NCBI RefSeq assembly: GCF_024609785.1
Contig: NZ_JANHJQ010000002.1
Location: forward strand, 124,001 to 188,000
Reading direction: 5' to 3'
Source: Pseudalkalibacillus decolorationis
Lineage (GTDB): Bacteria; Bacillota; Bacilli; Bacillales; Fictibacillaceae
DNA length: 64,000 bases
Numbering within the stretch: the first letter of the stretch is position 1; every line of letters begins with the position of its first letter. Below, piece by piece: positions 27,030-35,882 of the stretch. The position numbers were made by a program, and so were the translations under genes. Under the pieces are notes generated by a model. It was not told the DNA's origin, did no database searches, and saw nothing but the letters and a program-made list of their open reading frames with translations.

Positions 27030-27241
27030 GGCTTGGCGCTACCCAAGTTTTCTTTACACGTTAAGAAAGTATAAAAATACTTTCTATAGTATAAGGGCAA
27101 CTAAGGCTCAGCCGGCGCCGAAGGCTTGGCATTGCCAAGTTTTCTTTACACGTTAAGAAAGTATAAAATACTTTCTATAGTATAAGTTCAACTACGGCTC
27201 TGACTTCGCCTAAAGGCTCGGCAATCCCCGAGTTTTCTTTA
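27030..27241 (+). repeat. Family B repeats, one partial and two full tandem copies
   Basis: A partial right end (GGCTTGGCGCTACCCAAG) at 27030-27055 is followed by full units at 27056-27149 and 27149-27241. The terminal hairpins are CTTGGCATTGCCAAG and CTCGGCAATCCCCGAG. The T-to-C change in one arm is matched by A-to-G in the other, so the stem is conserved by covariation. The last copy overlaps the end of hutH. Confidence 0.75.
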
Positions 27242-28733
27242 TGTTATTGATCGAAAATCCATACTTTAGCCAATTTTCGGCTTCCTTTATATCTTTTGAA
27301 AAGACCCGGTCTTTCTCAATGAATGGTATTCGCTTACGGCCTTCCTTAAGTACCTTTTTTGTCGCTGGTGCCATGTTATCTGTACCTCTAATTTCAACTG
27401 CTTGCATCGCGCAAATCGCTTCGATTGCAAGTACCCGCCTTGTGTTCGATACAATTTGATAGGCATGCCGTGAACCGATTGTTCCCATGCTTACATGGTC
27501 TTCTTGGTTTGCTGAAGATGGGATTGAATCAACGCTTGCTGGATGGGCGAGCGTTTTATTTTCTGATACGAGTGAAGCTGCACTATATTGCAATATCATC
27601 ACACCTGACTGAAGTCCTGGCTCAGCACTTAAGAACGGTGGCAGGTCATTCAGCTGTGGGTTCACAAGCCGCTCTATTCGACGTTCAGAAACATTGGCTA
27701 ATTCAGCAACCGCGATACCGAGAAAATCCATCGCGAATGCAATTGGTTGACCGTGGAAGTTCCCACCAGAGATCACCTTTTCTCCTCCGTCAAAGATCAA
27801 CGGATTATCTGTTGCTGCATTCATCTCGATTTCAAGCTTCTCTTGTACATAGTTCAACGTTTGCCACGTTGCTCCGTGAACTTGTGGAATGCAACGAAGT
27901 GAATAAGCATCTTGCACGCGGATTTCGCCTTGTTTCGTTGTCAACTTGCTCTCTGCCAAAAGTCCCCGGATCCGTTTGGCGACTGAAATCTGTTCCGGAT
28001 AACCACGAACAACATGAACATCCTCATCAAATGCATCGATAATTCCTTTTAGCCCTTCGATTGTCATTGCTGCAATTGCTTCTGATTGATAAGCAAGCTT
28101 CTCTGCTTCCAAATACGTCAATACACCCATTGCCGTCATCGCCTGAGTTCCATTGATTAAAGCAAGGCCTTCTTTTGCAGTCAGTGTAATCGGGAATATG
28201 CCTTCTTTCGTCATAGCTTTAAGGGCATTTGTCTGCTCCCCTTTATAAAATACCTCTCCTTCACCAAGAAGCGGAAGAACAAGATGGGATAATGGTGCAA
28301 GATCACCGGATGCCCCAAGAGAGCCTTGCTGTGGAACGACAGGATGAATACCCGCATTAACAAACTGAAGTAATCGATCTATCACAATTTTTCTTACTCC
28401 TGAGAACCCTTTCAATAATGCATTTGCCCTTAGTACTAACATCGCTCTTGAAACAAGTTCCGGAAACGGATCTCCAACCCCGCAGGCATGTGATTGAATC
28501 AAATTCAATTGCAATGCTTCAACATCTTTTGGGTTAATCAATACATCGCTGAATTTTCCAAACCCAGTCGTGATACCGTAAACGATCCGGTTTTCTTTAA
28601 CGATTTGTTCGACCGCTTTACGGCTTTCTTCAACACGCTTCCAGCTATCCTCTGAAGCGGTTATTTTTTCAAGGTCAAAAAGAATACTGTTCATCTCTTC
28701 CAAGGTCAATGATTGTCCCGTCAATACGACCAT
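27210..28733 (-). CDS. hutH: Histidine ammonia-lyase (507 aa)
   Basis: HutH deaminates histidine to urocanate and ammonia, the first step of histidine use. The MIO prosthetic group forms from Ala-Ser-Gly at 141-143 within [14 protein letters not shown]; other motifs are [10 protein letters not shown] and [12 protein letters not shown]. Length is standard. AGAAGGTGG precedes the ATG. The last nine or ten codons (KKTRGLPSL and the TAG) are read from a family B repeat, so the native C-terminus has been replaced. hutU, hutI, hutG are not in the window. It is downstream of hutP behind an attenuator. Confidence 0.95.
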   Translation of the reverse strand: MVVLTGQSLTLEEMNSILFDLEKITASEDSWKRVEESRKAVEQIVKENRIVYGITTGFGKFSDVLINPKDVEALQLNLIQSHACGVGDPFPELVSRAMLVLRANALLKGFSGVRKIVIDRLLQFVNAGIHPVVPQQGSLGASGDLAPLSHLVLPLLGEGEVFYKGEQTNALKAMTKEGIFPITLTAKEGLALINGTQAMTAMGVLTYLEAEKLAYQSEAIAAMTIEGLKGIIDAFDEDVHVVRGYPEQISVAKRIRGLLAESKLTTKQGEIRVQDAYSLRCIPQVHGATWQTLNYVQEKLEIEMNAATDNPLIFDGGEKVISGGNFHGQPIAFAMDFLGIAVAELANVSERRIERLVNPQLNDLPPFLSAEPGLQSGVMILQYSAASLVSENKTLAHPASVDSIPSSANQEDHVSMGTIGSRHAYQIVSNTRRVLAIEAICAMQAVEIRGTDNMAPATKKVLKEGRKRIPFIEKDRVFSKDIKEAENWLKYGFSINNIKKTRGLPSL

Positions 28734-28780
28734 AACGCCACCTTCTTTCTTTGTGCTTTACTTAACTAAAGCAAAAAGAA

Positions 28781-28834
28781 AATAGGGGACCATACTAAAG
28801 AAATCACATGATTTCAAAAGTACAGCCCCCTATT
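28781..28834 (-). promoter_or_regulatory. HutP-type transcription attenuator between hutP and hutH
   Basis: A long hairpin with outer stem AATAGGGG/CCCCTATT and inner stems GTACT/AGTAT and GAAATCA/TGATTTC, followed on the minus strand by TTTTCTTTTTG, acts as a terminator. Just upstream of it (28835-28862) are several NAG triplets (TTTAG, GAG, TTTAG), the kind of site HutP binds with histidine and Mg to allow read-through. Mechanism is from B. subtilis hut. Confidence 0.75.
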
Positions 28835-28869
28835 GACTAAATGCTCTGGGCTAAAAACTAGTAAGCTAT

Positions 28870-29313
28870 TTAAATGTGATTAATACCAAGACCTAACGTC
28901 TCGTGTTCCAAACCTTTGACCGGTGCCCCAATCGTTCCGTAAATTGCGACGGCTAACCACTCGCCCTCTTTTTCATTCGTGTATGGATTGCCACGTACAA
29001 CAGCAAAACGTAATCCAACGGTACGCATGATTGAACCTAATTGTATCTGACCACGGGTAATGCCTTGAAGCGCTTCCATAATAGCGTGATATAATGAATG
29101 GGTTTCTCGGTAAAGATCATTTTTGATTATTCCCTGCTGCTTTGCAGCTGTTTCGATTGCTGCAACTACTTTTTGTGATTCCATTGAACCGACTTTCCCG
29201 CAGCAGCTCTTCCACTTCAGTTGATTGGTAAGATCTTGCTTTTGATTCTGGTCGTCCGCCAGTACGAGTAATGTAGCATGGCGTCCGATACGATGTTCCT
29301 TGTTCAATGACAT
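28870..29313 (-). CDS. hutP: HutP, RNA-binding antiterminator of the hut operon (147 aa)
   Basis: HutP binds L-histidine and divalent metal and then the hut leader RNA, preventing termination before hutH. Length matches B. subtilis HutP (148 aa). Histidines for metal binding are seen in ETHSLYHA (residues about 70-77) and GLEHETLG near the end; [19 protein letters not shown] is the conserved core. It is directly upstream of hutH with the attenuator between, the classical order. Confidence 0.93.
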   Translation of the reverse strand: MSLNKEHRIGRHATLLVLADDQNQKQDLTNQLKWKSCCGKVGSMESQKVVAAIETAAKQQGIIKNDLYRETHSLYHAIMEALQGITRGQIQLGSIMRTVGLRFAVVRGNPYTNEKEGEWLAVAIYGTIGAPVKGLEHETLGLGINHI

Positions 29314-29409
29314 AAGCTACAACTCACTATTTTAAATTTGTCTACTTGCTTTTCTAGTGACTAATTTCTACTGCAATGATATAGTAAGTTTTCAAAAGTG
29401 TCAAACAAT

Positions 29410-29566
29410 TAAGAAAAGCGCAAGCGCCCTGCTTAGCCACGAAGGTCACTGGAAGACCGACGAGGAGGCTGTTGCCGCCGCAGGAGGCCTGAAGTGATCC
29501 AAGTGGTTGGGCGCTGAAGCTGGGCATTACATCCATGCCGCAAACTTTTATACTTTCTTTACTCTT
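29410..29566 (-). repeat. Dispersed repeat family C, copy 2
   Basis: Reverse orientation of the 25.3-kb copy and nearly identical to it, including GCGCAAGCGCCC at one edge and CATGCCGCAAAC plus the AAAGAAAGTATAAAAG module at the other. It lacks the internal insert seen in copies 3 and 4. Confidence 0.75.
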
Positions 29567-29616
29567 TAAAAAATAGATTTTGTTCATTCTTAAAATCGTT
29601 CAGTATTACTTACATC

Positions 29617-29751
29617 TTATTTCTTCTGGTCTTTATTCCGTTTCTTTCCTTTGCTATTGTCTCCGCTGGTAATTTCTTGTGAAAATTCGCTATTTCCCAA
29701 CTTAGGTGAGTTCTGATTTCGACTTCCTTGTTTATTATATTTTTTCGTCAT
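29617..29751 (-). CDS. Very small basic protein (44 aa)
   Basis: A short frame starting MTKKYNKQGSRNQ and ending KKRNKDQKK, with a good AGGAGGG site before the ATG. It is rich in Lys, Asn, Gln and Ser, like the small acid-soluble-type and YfhD-like spore peptides of Bacillaceae, but it matches none that I can name. No membrane segment. It lies alone between a repeat and the TauE gene. Confidence 0.5.
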   Translation of the reverse strand: MTKKYNKQGSRNQNSPKLGNSEFSQEITSGDNSKGKKRNKDQKK

Positions 29752-29810
29752 AAAGTACCCTCCTCGTATTAAATGTTAGGATGCATTGTTTCCAGGAAAT
29801 TATGTAGTAC

Positions 29811-30542
29811 TTAAAACATCAAGTTAAGTCCTGAAACCAGAATAATTGTGAAGGCGATGTTTTGTATTATTTTAGTTGGCAAGCGATAAAATAATTTCAA
29901 ACCGAGTGTCACTCCAATTAATACAATTACAATCCCCGTACCTGTATAAAAGTAGAAATCATGATTCAAATCACCATTCAATCCGTGTGCAAATAATGTC
30001 ATCATATTCAGGACGATGAATGTGAGTTGAAGGTTGGCTATGTAATGCCGTTTATCCTGGTAACGACTTAGAAAATACGCAACAAAGAAATGGCCTCCAA
30101 CCGCAAATGCGCCCCCGATAAAACCCCCGAAGCTACCAGAAATAAGTGGAACAAACCGTTTTTCTTTATTTTCATCTAAGTTTTTAGAGAATTTTCTTTT
30201 TAAGTAAAGATATATAACCATCCCTATAAGAACGAAAGCAAGTATGGTTTTCATGAATTGTGCTTCTCTAAATTGAGCCACAAAGAAAAATGCTAGTATC
30301 CGGCCAAGCAATGCACTAGCAAGAATAAGATATAAATCCCTCAAAAGAATGTATTTCCAAAGTTTAAGAATAATCCGTGAAGATAGAATGACAGTTAACG
30401 CCAAAACAATTAACATACTATCTTTTAAAGTAAGAAAGATTGACAGTACGCCCATCGAGACTAACCCGAACCCGAATCCGCTTGAGCCTTGTATAAAACT
30501 ACCGAGAAGGATGATTAAAAGAATTATTGTCATTTCCGTCAT
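29811..30542 (-). CDS. TauE/SafE-family sulfite/anion exporter (243 aa)
   Basis: Seven to eight membrane segments with GSFIQGSSGFGFGLVSMG at the start and GSFGGFIGGAFAVGGHF in the second half, the paired glycine-rich repeats of TauE/SafE carriers (sulfite, sulfoacetate or similar organosulfonates). AGAAGGTG before ATG 30542 sets the start. It is monocistronic, so the substrate is not indicated. Confidence 0.8.
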   Translation of the reverse strand: MTEMTIILLIILLGSFIQGSSGFGFGLVSMGVLSIFLTLKDSMLIVLALTVILSSRIILKLWKYILLRDLYLILASALLGRILAFFFVAQFREAQFMKTILAFVLIGMVIYLYLKRKFSKNLDENKEKRFVPLISGSFGGFIGGAFAVGGHFFVAYFLSRYQDKRHYIANLQLTFIVLNMMTLFAHGLNGDLNHDFYFYTGTGIVIVLIGVTLGLKLFYRLPTKIIQNIAFTIILVSGLNLMF

Positions 30543-30749
30543 GCTATTCACCTTCTTTCAACCATGCTTTATAAAGACATAGTATAAACTGTTTTTCAAA
30601 TGTTGGATAGAAGCTGAGACAATTTCCCAGGTACTTGTGATTGTAATCTACCACCACATTGAGCACCGGGTTCCATTTTAATTACGGCCATCGAAATCCA
30701 TTTTTTTTCGGGTCTGAACAAAAATCAGATTTAATAAGGAAAAATTGAA

Positions 30750-30787
30750 AAAGCCATTCTTCCTCTAAGTAAGGAAAAAATGGCTTT
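30750..30787 (-). terminator. Terminator of the branched-chain aminotransferase gene
   Basis: AAAGCCATT pairs with AATGGCTTT and inner TTCCT with AGGAA; TTTTTCAATTTTT follows on the minus strand. Confidence 0.8.
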
Positions 30788-30803
30788 GAATCCGAGTTGA
30801 GTG

Positions 30804-31874
30804 TTATTTCACTTCAGTTGTCCAATTATTTACATCATTCAACTTCCCGGTTTGGATTCCGGTAATGGTATCGTACAACTTTTGGGATAGATCTCCTATC
30901 TCCCTATTATTTATCACCATTTTTTCTTCTCCCCAAGCTAATTCTCCAATAGGAGAAATGACAGCCGCTGTGCCTGTACCGAAAGCTTCTTCAAGGTTCC
31001 CATTTTCATATTCCTGAAACAATTCCTCGACAGTAATTCTTCTTTCAATTACAGGTATGTCCCACTCTTTTAATAATTCAATGGTCGTGGTCCTAGTGAC
31101 TCCTTCTAAAATACTGCCGTTTAACATTGGAGTGACGATTTCCCCATTTATTTTAAAGAAGACATTCGATGTCCCAACTTCTTCAATATACTTCTTTTCG
31201 ATTGCATCTAGCCATAAAACTTGCGAGTACCCTTTATTGGAAGCCTTCTCTTGTGCTTTATAGGCGGATGAATAATTACCTGCTGTCTTCGCTGTACCCG
31301 TTCCACCTTTTACGGCTCTCGTATACTGATTTTCCACCTTGATCTTGATCGGATTAATACCATCAGGGTAATAAGATCCTACAGGTGATAAAATGATCAT
31401 TAATTTATAACGATTTGATGGAGCTAACGAAAGATTAGGTTCTGTTGCAATGATAAAGGGGCGTATATAAAGAGAAGTACCTTCAGCGGACGGCACCCAA
31501 TCCTGATCGATACTGATTAATTGCTTCAGATACTCCATAACGACTTCTTCCTCGATCAGTGGAATACATAATCGCTCACTTGAATGATTCATTCTCTGTA
31601 AATTCTTTTCCGGTCTAAATAGCAATATTCGATTGTCTTCTGTTCGATACGCTTTTAATCCTTCGAACACCGTCTGTCCATAATGAAAAATCATAGCTGC
31701 AGGATCTAACGTAAGGGGTTCGTATGGAGTAATACTCGGATTATGCCAACCCTGTTCGGTCGAATAATCCATGGTAAACATATGGTCAGTGTAATGCTTT
31801 CCGAATTGAAGATTATCAGTTTGCGGTTTCGGTTTATTGCTTATAGCTTTTACGAAATCAAGTGTGACTGCCAT
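30804..31874 (-). CDS. ilvE: Branched-chain amino acid aminotransferase, YbgE-type (356 aa)
   Basis: Fold-type IV PLP enzyme that interconverts leucine, isoleucine and valine with their 2-keto acids. Motifs are GQTVFEGLKAYR (near 70), the RAVKGGTGTAKTAGNY active-site region near 190-205, and EEVGTSNVFF. Length equals B. subtilis YbgE (356). ATG 31874 is preferred because AAGGAG lies nine bases upstream; the longer frame from 31955 lacks this. Single gene with its own terminator. Confidence 0.92.
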   Translation of the reverse strand: MAVTLDFVKAISNKPKPQTDNLQFGKHYTDHMFTMDYSTEQGWHNPSITPYEPLTLDPAAMIFHYGQTVFEGLKAYRTEDNRILLFRPEKNLQRMNHSSERLCIPLIEEEVVMEYLKQLISIDQDWVPSAEGTSLYIRPFIIATEPNLSLAPSNRYKLMIILSPVGSYYPDGINPIKIKVENQYTRAVKGGTGTAKTAGNYSSAYKAQEKASNKGYSQVLWLDAIEKKYIEEVGTSNVFFKINGEIVTPMLNGSILEGVTRTTTIELLKEWDIPVIERRITVEELFQEYENGNLEEAFGTGTAAVISPIGELAWGEEKMVINNREIGDLSQKLYDTITGIQTGKLNDVNNWTTEVK

Positions 31875-31983
31875 TATTAGTGCATCTCCTTCTTGTTGGG
31901 AATTCAGCCCTCTATATAAGTTGGAATTATATCGCACTTTGGTACGGTCAAGCAATAAAAAACCATCCGTATTGAGAATTATT

Positions 31984-32187
31984 TAAAGAAAACTTGGTAA
32001 AGCCAAGCCTTAGCGCTGGCGATCGCCTTAGTTGCACTTATACTTTCTTAACGTGTAAAGAAAACTTGGTAAAGCCAAGCCTTGGTGTTGGCTGAGCCCT
32101 AGCTGCACTTATACTTAGGACTTAAACTTTTCCACAACGTCGATTTACTTCCAGCTGAAAAGTTATACTTTCTTAACGTGTAAAGAA
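31984..32187 (-). repeat. Family B repeats, minus orientation, shortened copies
   Basis: Two units (31984-32057 and 32056-32116) read on the minus strand from ACACGTTAAGAAAGTATA to CTTGGCTTTACCAAG plus TTTTCTTT. A further left module lies at 32163-32187. The internal ATACTTTCTATAGTATA segment is missing here, probably by recombination between short repeats. They stand downstream of the operon at 32237-33374 and could end its transcript. Confidence 0.65.
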
Positions 32188-32236
32188 AACTGCCTATCTT
32201 TATTATTTGATAGACAGTTATCTCTTATACCATACG

Positions 32237-32455
32237 TTAGTTTGTTAGCGTTTCCTTGATTTTTTGATATTCCTCTGTGTCAATTTCCCCGGACACAAGA
32301 CGCTTCTCCAATAGCGATAGTGCGTTATGAGAGTCTCGATAACATCCTCCATTTCTACGTCTCCACATGATGATATTTGAAATCAACAAACCTGCCAATA
32401 GTACAAAGAATAAGAAACCAAATGGCGGAAAATATCCCCAATGTATTTCAATCAC
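32237..32455 (-). CDS. Small membrane protein with SHOCT motif (about 72 aa)
   Basis: One membrane helix (PFGFLFFVLLAGLLISNIIMW) is followed by a basic stretch and a C-terminal SHOCT-like helix pair (LLEKRLVSGEIDTEEYQKIK). A superb AAGGAGGTGATT site lies at the end of the upstream gene, but no standard start follows it in frame. The options are the GTG within the site (used here), ATT or ATA just after, or TTG 32506 upstream. It is the last gene of a three-gene operon of membrane proteins. Confidence 0.6.
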   Translation of the reverse strand: MIEIHWGYFPPFGFLFFVLLAGLLISNIIMWRRRNGGCYRDSHNALSLLEKRLVSGEIDTEEYQKIKETLTN

Positions 32456-32847
32456 CTCCTTTTCAATAAACGTATTGATTCTTGTGCCATGAGTAATGAT
32501 GTCCAAAACAATAACAATGCGATCACAGGATGCAGTGCCGAAATATACGGGATACTACCTAGCTGAGTCGTTATATACTGTAAAATAATCATGAGATAAA
32601 TGCTGGCACTCTGCCAACGTAGTTTTTTGGGTATCCGCCCGAAAAACGATAGTATAAGCATTGCAAGCGGTGTAAACTCGAAGAAATGGATAAAGTTTCG
32701 ATGGTAATTCCATTGCCCATACTCAACAAAAATTGCTATTCCTGCGAGAAATACTTGTATAGTGACACAAATAAACAACAGTACTGCGAGTATCGTAAAA
32801 ACCCCGCGAATCAAACGAACCCTGTTTGATTTTTGTTCTTTTTCCAA
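32452..32847 (-). CDS. DUF6220-type membrane protein (131 aa)
   Basis: Four membrane segments (residues about 12-38, 52-68, 78-92 and 100-118), with QWNYHRNFIHFFEFTPLAM in the second, which resembles the DUF6220 family. GGGAGG lies seven bases before a TTG start at 32847. It sits in an operon with the DUF2269 and SHOCT genes. Function is unknown; haem or quinone related roles have been guessed for similar four-helix proteins but are not shown here. Confidence 0.65.
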   Translation of the reverse strand: MEKEQKSNRVRLIRGVFTILAVLLFICVTIQVFLAGIAIFVEYGQWNYHRNFIHFFEFTPLAMLILSFFGRIPKKLRWQSASIYLMIILQYITTQLGSIPYISALHPVIALLLFWTSLLMAQESIRLLKRR

Positions 32848-32879
32848 TTAAGTTTCCTCCCTTTAGCCACTGGATGAGT

Positions 32880-33374
32880 TCATGTCACGGAAACAACCCT
32901 TCTTCCCCACGGTTTAAATATTGAAATTGCATACATAAGAACGAGTGAAATGATTTGAATGATGATTCCTGTCATCAGCTGAGACTGGACAACGAATATG
33001 TCCACACTGCTGCCCTCCGTGTTAGTTAAGGTGGTAGCTTGCAATGTCCAAGCGTACATCCCCCACAAGTTCAATACGATTGCTAGTAACGTCAGTCCCT
33101 CCTTCGCCACAATCCAATAGTATTTAAACAGTCCCCACTTAGAGAAAATGGAAAGAAAAATTCCTGTAACCGCAGTTCCAATCGTTGATGCTCTAATGGA
33201 TGTTCTTGACAAAACATTCATTGCCCTATAGCAGGCTTCCGCTATGTTTGGATCTTCTGTTGCTGCCGCAGATATACTGAGGATTAGAAAGGTTACCATA
33301 TTTCCAAGCATGATGGCGGCGAATAATATATGAACAATCAGCAGCCATCGTTTTGGGGTAAATGAAAGTTTCAA
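32880..33374 (-). CDS. DUF2269-type four-helix membrane protein (164 aa)
   Basis: Four membrane helices with an N-terminal LLIVHILFAAIMLGNM histidine-bearing helix, typical of DUF2269/CopD-like membrane proteins. GAGGAGG lies seven bases before the TTG start at 33374. It is the first gene of the membrane-protein operon. The two-component system lies just upstream, with two terminators and a promoter gap of about 200 bp between them, so it may be a regulated target, which is an inference. Confidence 0.7.
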   Translation of the reverse strand: MKLSFTPKRWLLIVHILFAAIMLGNMVTFLILSISAAATEDPNIAEACYRAMNVLSRTSIRASTIGTAVTGIFLSIFSKWGLFKYYWIVAKEGLTLLAIVLNLWGMYAWTLQATTLTNTEGSSVDIFVVQSQLMTGIIIQIISLVLMYAISIFKPWGRRVVSVT

Positions 33375-33488
33375 CTGCTCACCTCCTCAAAAGCTAACTT
33401 CTTATGTCTATAAGTTTAAGCGATATATCTAAACTCCTTCTAAACTGAATCTTAAATATTTCTAAAGTGTATTTTCGTATCGAAAATA

Positions 33489-33516
33489 GAGGTTGACCCC
33501 TTTCGAGGTCAACCTC
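33489..33516 (-). terminator. Terminator 2 of the two-component operon
   Basis: GAGGTTGACC pairs with GGTCAACCTC around CCTTTCGA. It is nearly the same as the next hairpin, 54 bp away. Confidence 0.7.
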
Positions 33517-33542
33517 AATACAAATCAATTCAATTCAAAAAT

Positions 33543-33572
33543 ATGGGTTGACCCCTTACGAGGCCAACCCAT
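33543..33572 (-). terminator. Terminator 1 of the two-component operon
   Basis: ATGGGTTGACC pairs with GGCCAACCCAT (one A-C mismatch) around CCTTACGA, 12 bases past the response-regulator stop. Confidence 0.7.
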
Positions 33573-33583
33573 AAATAGACGTA

Positions 33584-34270
33584 TCATCCCTTGAACCGGT
33601 AGCCAGCCCCCCACAAGGTTTCAATAAATTGGGGTTTCGTAGGTTTTGGTTCGATTTTTTCTCTGATTTTTTTTACATGGACCGTCACTGTTGCTGTATC
33701 TCCCATCGATTCAAGTCCCCAAATCCTTTCGAATAAATGTTCCTTACTGAAAACCTGGTTGGGATGCATTGCCAGAAACGTCAATAGATCGAATTCCCGT
33801 GCTGTAAAGATGACTTCTCTCTTGTTAATAAAAACTTGTCTCGACGATTTATTTATATGCAGTCCTCGACTATGGATTTCGTCTTTCAGATTGTCCTTGC
33901 TTATTAACCGATCATATCGTGATAAATGAGCTTTAACCCTTGCGACTAATTCGCTTGGACTGAATGGTTTAACGATATAGTCATCAGCTCCTAACCCCAG
34001 TCCGCGAACCTTATCAATATCTTCATTTTTAGCAGTAACCATTAATATAGGAATATCTGTTTCTTTCCGTATTTGTTTACATAGCTCAAAACCGTTAATG
34101 TTAGGAAGCATCAAATCAAGTAAAATGAGATCGAAACTCTGGTTTAGTACTGCGTCTAGGCCACTTTTCCCATCTGTTGTTATTTCTGCTGTAAACCCTT
34201 CAATTTCGAGGTAGTCTCGTTCTAATTCAGCGATACTTAGCTCATCTTCAATAATCAATATCCGACTCAT
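33584..34270 (-). CDS. OmpR/PhoB-family response regulator (228 aa)
   Basis: The receiver domain (residues 1-120) shows the acidic pair in IIEDE, the phospho-acceptor aspartate in DLILLDLMLP near residue 51, and the lysine in IVKPFSP. A winged-helix effector domain covers about 130-228 with ERIWGLESMGDTATVTVHVKKIREK. AAGGTG lies six bases before ATG 34270. The gene overlaps the sensor kinase gene by 23 bases, so the two form a unit. Target genes are unknown. Confidence 0.92.
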   Translation of the reverse strand: MSRILIIEDELSIAELERDYLEIEGFTAEITTDGKSGLDAVLNQSFDLILLDLMLPNINGFELCKQIRKETDIPILMVTAKNEDIDKVRGLGLGADDYIVKPFSPSELVARVKAHLSRYDRLISKDNLKDEIHSRGLHINKSSRQVFINKREVIFTAREFDLLTFLAMHPNQVFSKEHLFERIWGLESMGDTATVTVHVKKIREKIEPKPTKPQFIETLWGAGYRFKG

Positions 34271-35711
34271 GTTCATCACCTTCATTTTCTCGTTTTTTCA
34301 GGGTGAAATGAATGATTAATCCCTGTTCCTCGGCATTCTCAGCCCAGATAGAACCACCATGTGCATCAATAATTTGCGCTGAAATTGCAAGTCCAAGGCC
34401 GCTTCCCCCTGTCTTTGTATTTCGTGATGGATCGACCCGGTAAAATTGATTGAAAATGCTTGAGAGTTCTTCAGAAGCTATCCCAGGACCATTATCACGA
34501 ATGATTACTTCCACCATTTGTCCATTATCTTTAAGGGAAACATCTATTCGGCAATGGCTTTTATCTGTATATTTCACACTATTATAGATAATATTGTTCA
34601 TCACTCGGATCAGTTTATCTCTGTCTATGAGAGCAGCAGTATCAATTCTTTTTGCATTCAATGAGAATTGGACATTTTGATCATCTAGTTCTAGTTTAAG
34701 TTCGTCGAGATAATCTTCAAGAAATACCTTCATATTGACTTTTTCAAAATGGAAAGGAAGATTCTTCATGTCCAATTTCGAATAGAGGAATAATTCATTA
34801 ATCATATGGTCCATATGTTCTGCTTTTGTTTGGATTGTATTAAGATATCGACTGAGTTTTTCTTCTGTATTTGCAACTCCATCTTTGATTCCTTCTACAT
34901 ACCCGCGAATTGAGGTAATCGGAGTTTTTAAATCATGTGAAATATTTGCGATTAGTTCTCTTCGGTTATTCTCATATTGCTCCCTTAACTCCGTAGCACT
35001 CTTCAGTCTTGCGCGCATATCATCAAACGTGTTGACAAGCGTAGACAACTCGTCCTTACCTGATGTGTGAATTTTAAAATCAAGGTTTCCTTTACTGATA
35101 TTTGCTGCTGCCTTAGACAATTTGTCTACCGGGTTTAATATACTTCTTGACATTAAATACGACAACAATACATTGGTCAGTACTAAAATGAGGAGCAAGC
35201 CTAGGAAGAGCAAAGGAAAAAAGGTTCGTGCAAATTGAACAAACGATGCAGCTTCATTTACTAGAAATATAGAACCTTCTGAACCATCCTCAAAGAAAAA
35301 GTCATGTTGTTTCACTGAGTATTGATTTCGTCCGAACCAAGCTACTGGGTCATACCCTTCATTACCGAATGAAGAGAGATCATCTTCAGAAATACCATCT
35401 AACTCTTTTGTTGCAAATATCAGCTTTTTATCTTTTCGAATAATAATACCACCATTTTCTTGATCCATTCGGTCTTCAAGCGACTTAAGATACTCAGTGT
35501 CAAACAATTTCTTTTGCTCGATGGAAGACGTTTTGATCAGTTGATTAAATAAGTGGTTTTCCGAATCATTCGTTTCCTGCCACCCACTTTGGAATGTCTT
35601 GAAGTTTCCACCGAAAATCAAACTTAATAATAGGACAACTAAAATTAAAATAATGACTGGCATAATAACCATCACTGTATTAGAGATAAAAAGTCGTTTG
35701 CGAATTGACAT
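34248..35711 (-). CDS. Membrane sensor histidine kinase (487 aa)
   Basis: Two membrane helices (residues about 8-33 and 163-188) bracket an extracellular domain of 130 residues. A HAMP linker follows (about 190-240). The HisKA motif is ISHDLKTPITSIRGY near 258 with the phospho-histidine, and the ATP-binding domain shows NNIIYNSVKYT, RDNGPGI and GGSGLGLAIS. AAGGTG precedes ATG 35711. It is the first gene of the two-gene operon with the regulator. The signal sensed is unknown. Confidence 0.92.
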   Translation of the reverse strand: MSIRKRLFISNTVMVIMPVIILILVVLLLSLIFGGNFKTFQSGWQETNDSENHLFNQLIKTSSIEQKKLFDTEYLKSLEDRMDQENGGIIIRKDKKLIFATKELDGISEDDLSSFGNEGYDPVAWFGRNQYSVKQHDFFFEDGSEGSIFLVNEAASFVQFARTFFPLLFLGLLLILVLTNVLLSYLMSRSILNPVDKLSKAAANISKGNLDFKIHTSGKDELSTLVNTFDDMRARLKSATELREQYENNRRELIANISHDLKTPITSIRGYVEGIKDGVANTEEKLSRYLNTIQTKAEHMDHMINELFLYSKLDMKNLPFHFEKVNMKVFLEDYLDELKLELDDQNVQFSLNAKRIDTAALIDRDKLIRVMNNIIYNSVKYTDKSHCRIDVSLKDNGQMVEVIIRDNGPGIASEELSSIFNQFYRVDPSRNTKTGGSGLGLAISAQIIDAHGGSIWAENAEEQGLIIHFTLKKRENEGDEHESDIDY

Positions 35712-35834
35712 GAATTTCACCTTCAATAAAAAGATTGGATTTTATATAAGAAGCATAAACTCATAATCTAAACAGTTGATGAAAAAGTTCTTAAATTTTT
35801 CTAAACTATTTTAATACAAATTCTTATAACTAAA

Positions 35835-35878
35835 AAGCATCCGATTGCTGTGAGTAACTTTACAGTAATCGGATGCTT
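35835..35878. terminator. Bidirectional terminator
   Basis: AAGCATCCGATT pairs exactly with AATCGGATGCTT, with an inner CTGT/ACAG stem. A T-tract follows on the minus strand. It ends transcription from the DinB gene. Confidence 0.8.
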
Positions 35879-35882
35879 AAAA

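Noticed and set aside
27425-28042. 205-aa plus-strand frame inside hutH
   Set aside because: Antisense to a highly conserved enzyme; no supporting start signal.
29354-29587. 77-aa frame with a pattern (MDVMPSFSAQPLG...) repeated at 25283 and 50373
   Set aside because: These frames lie within family C repeats, recur with the repeat, have no ribosome-binding site and end at the repeat edges; they are by-products of the hairpin element.
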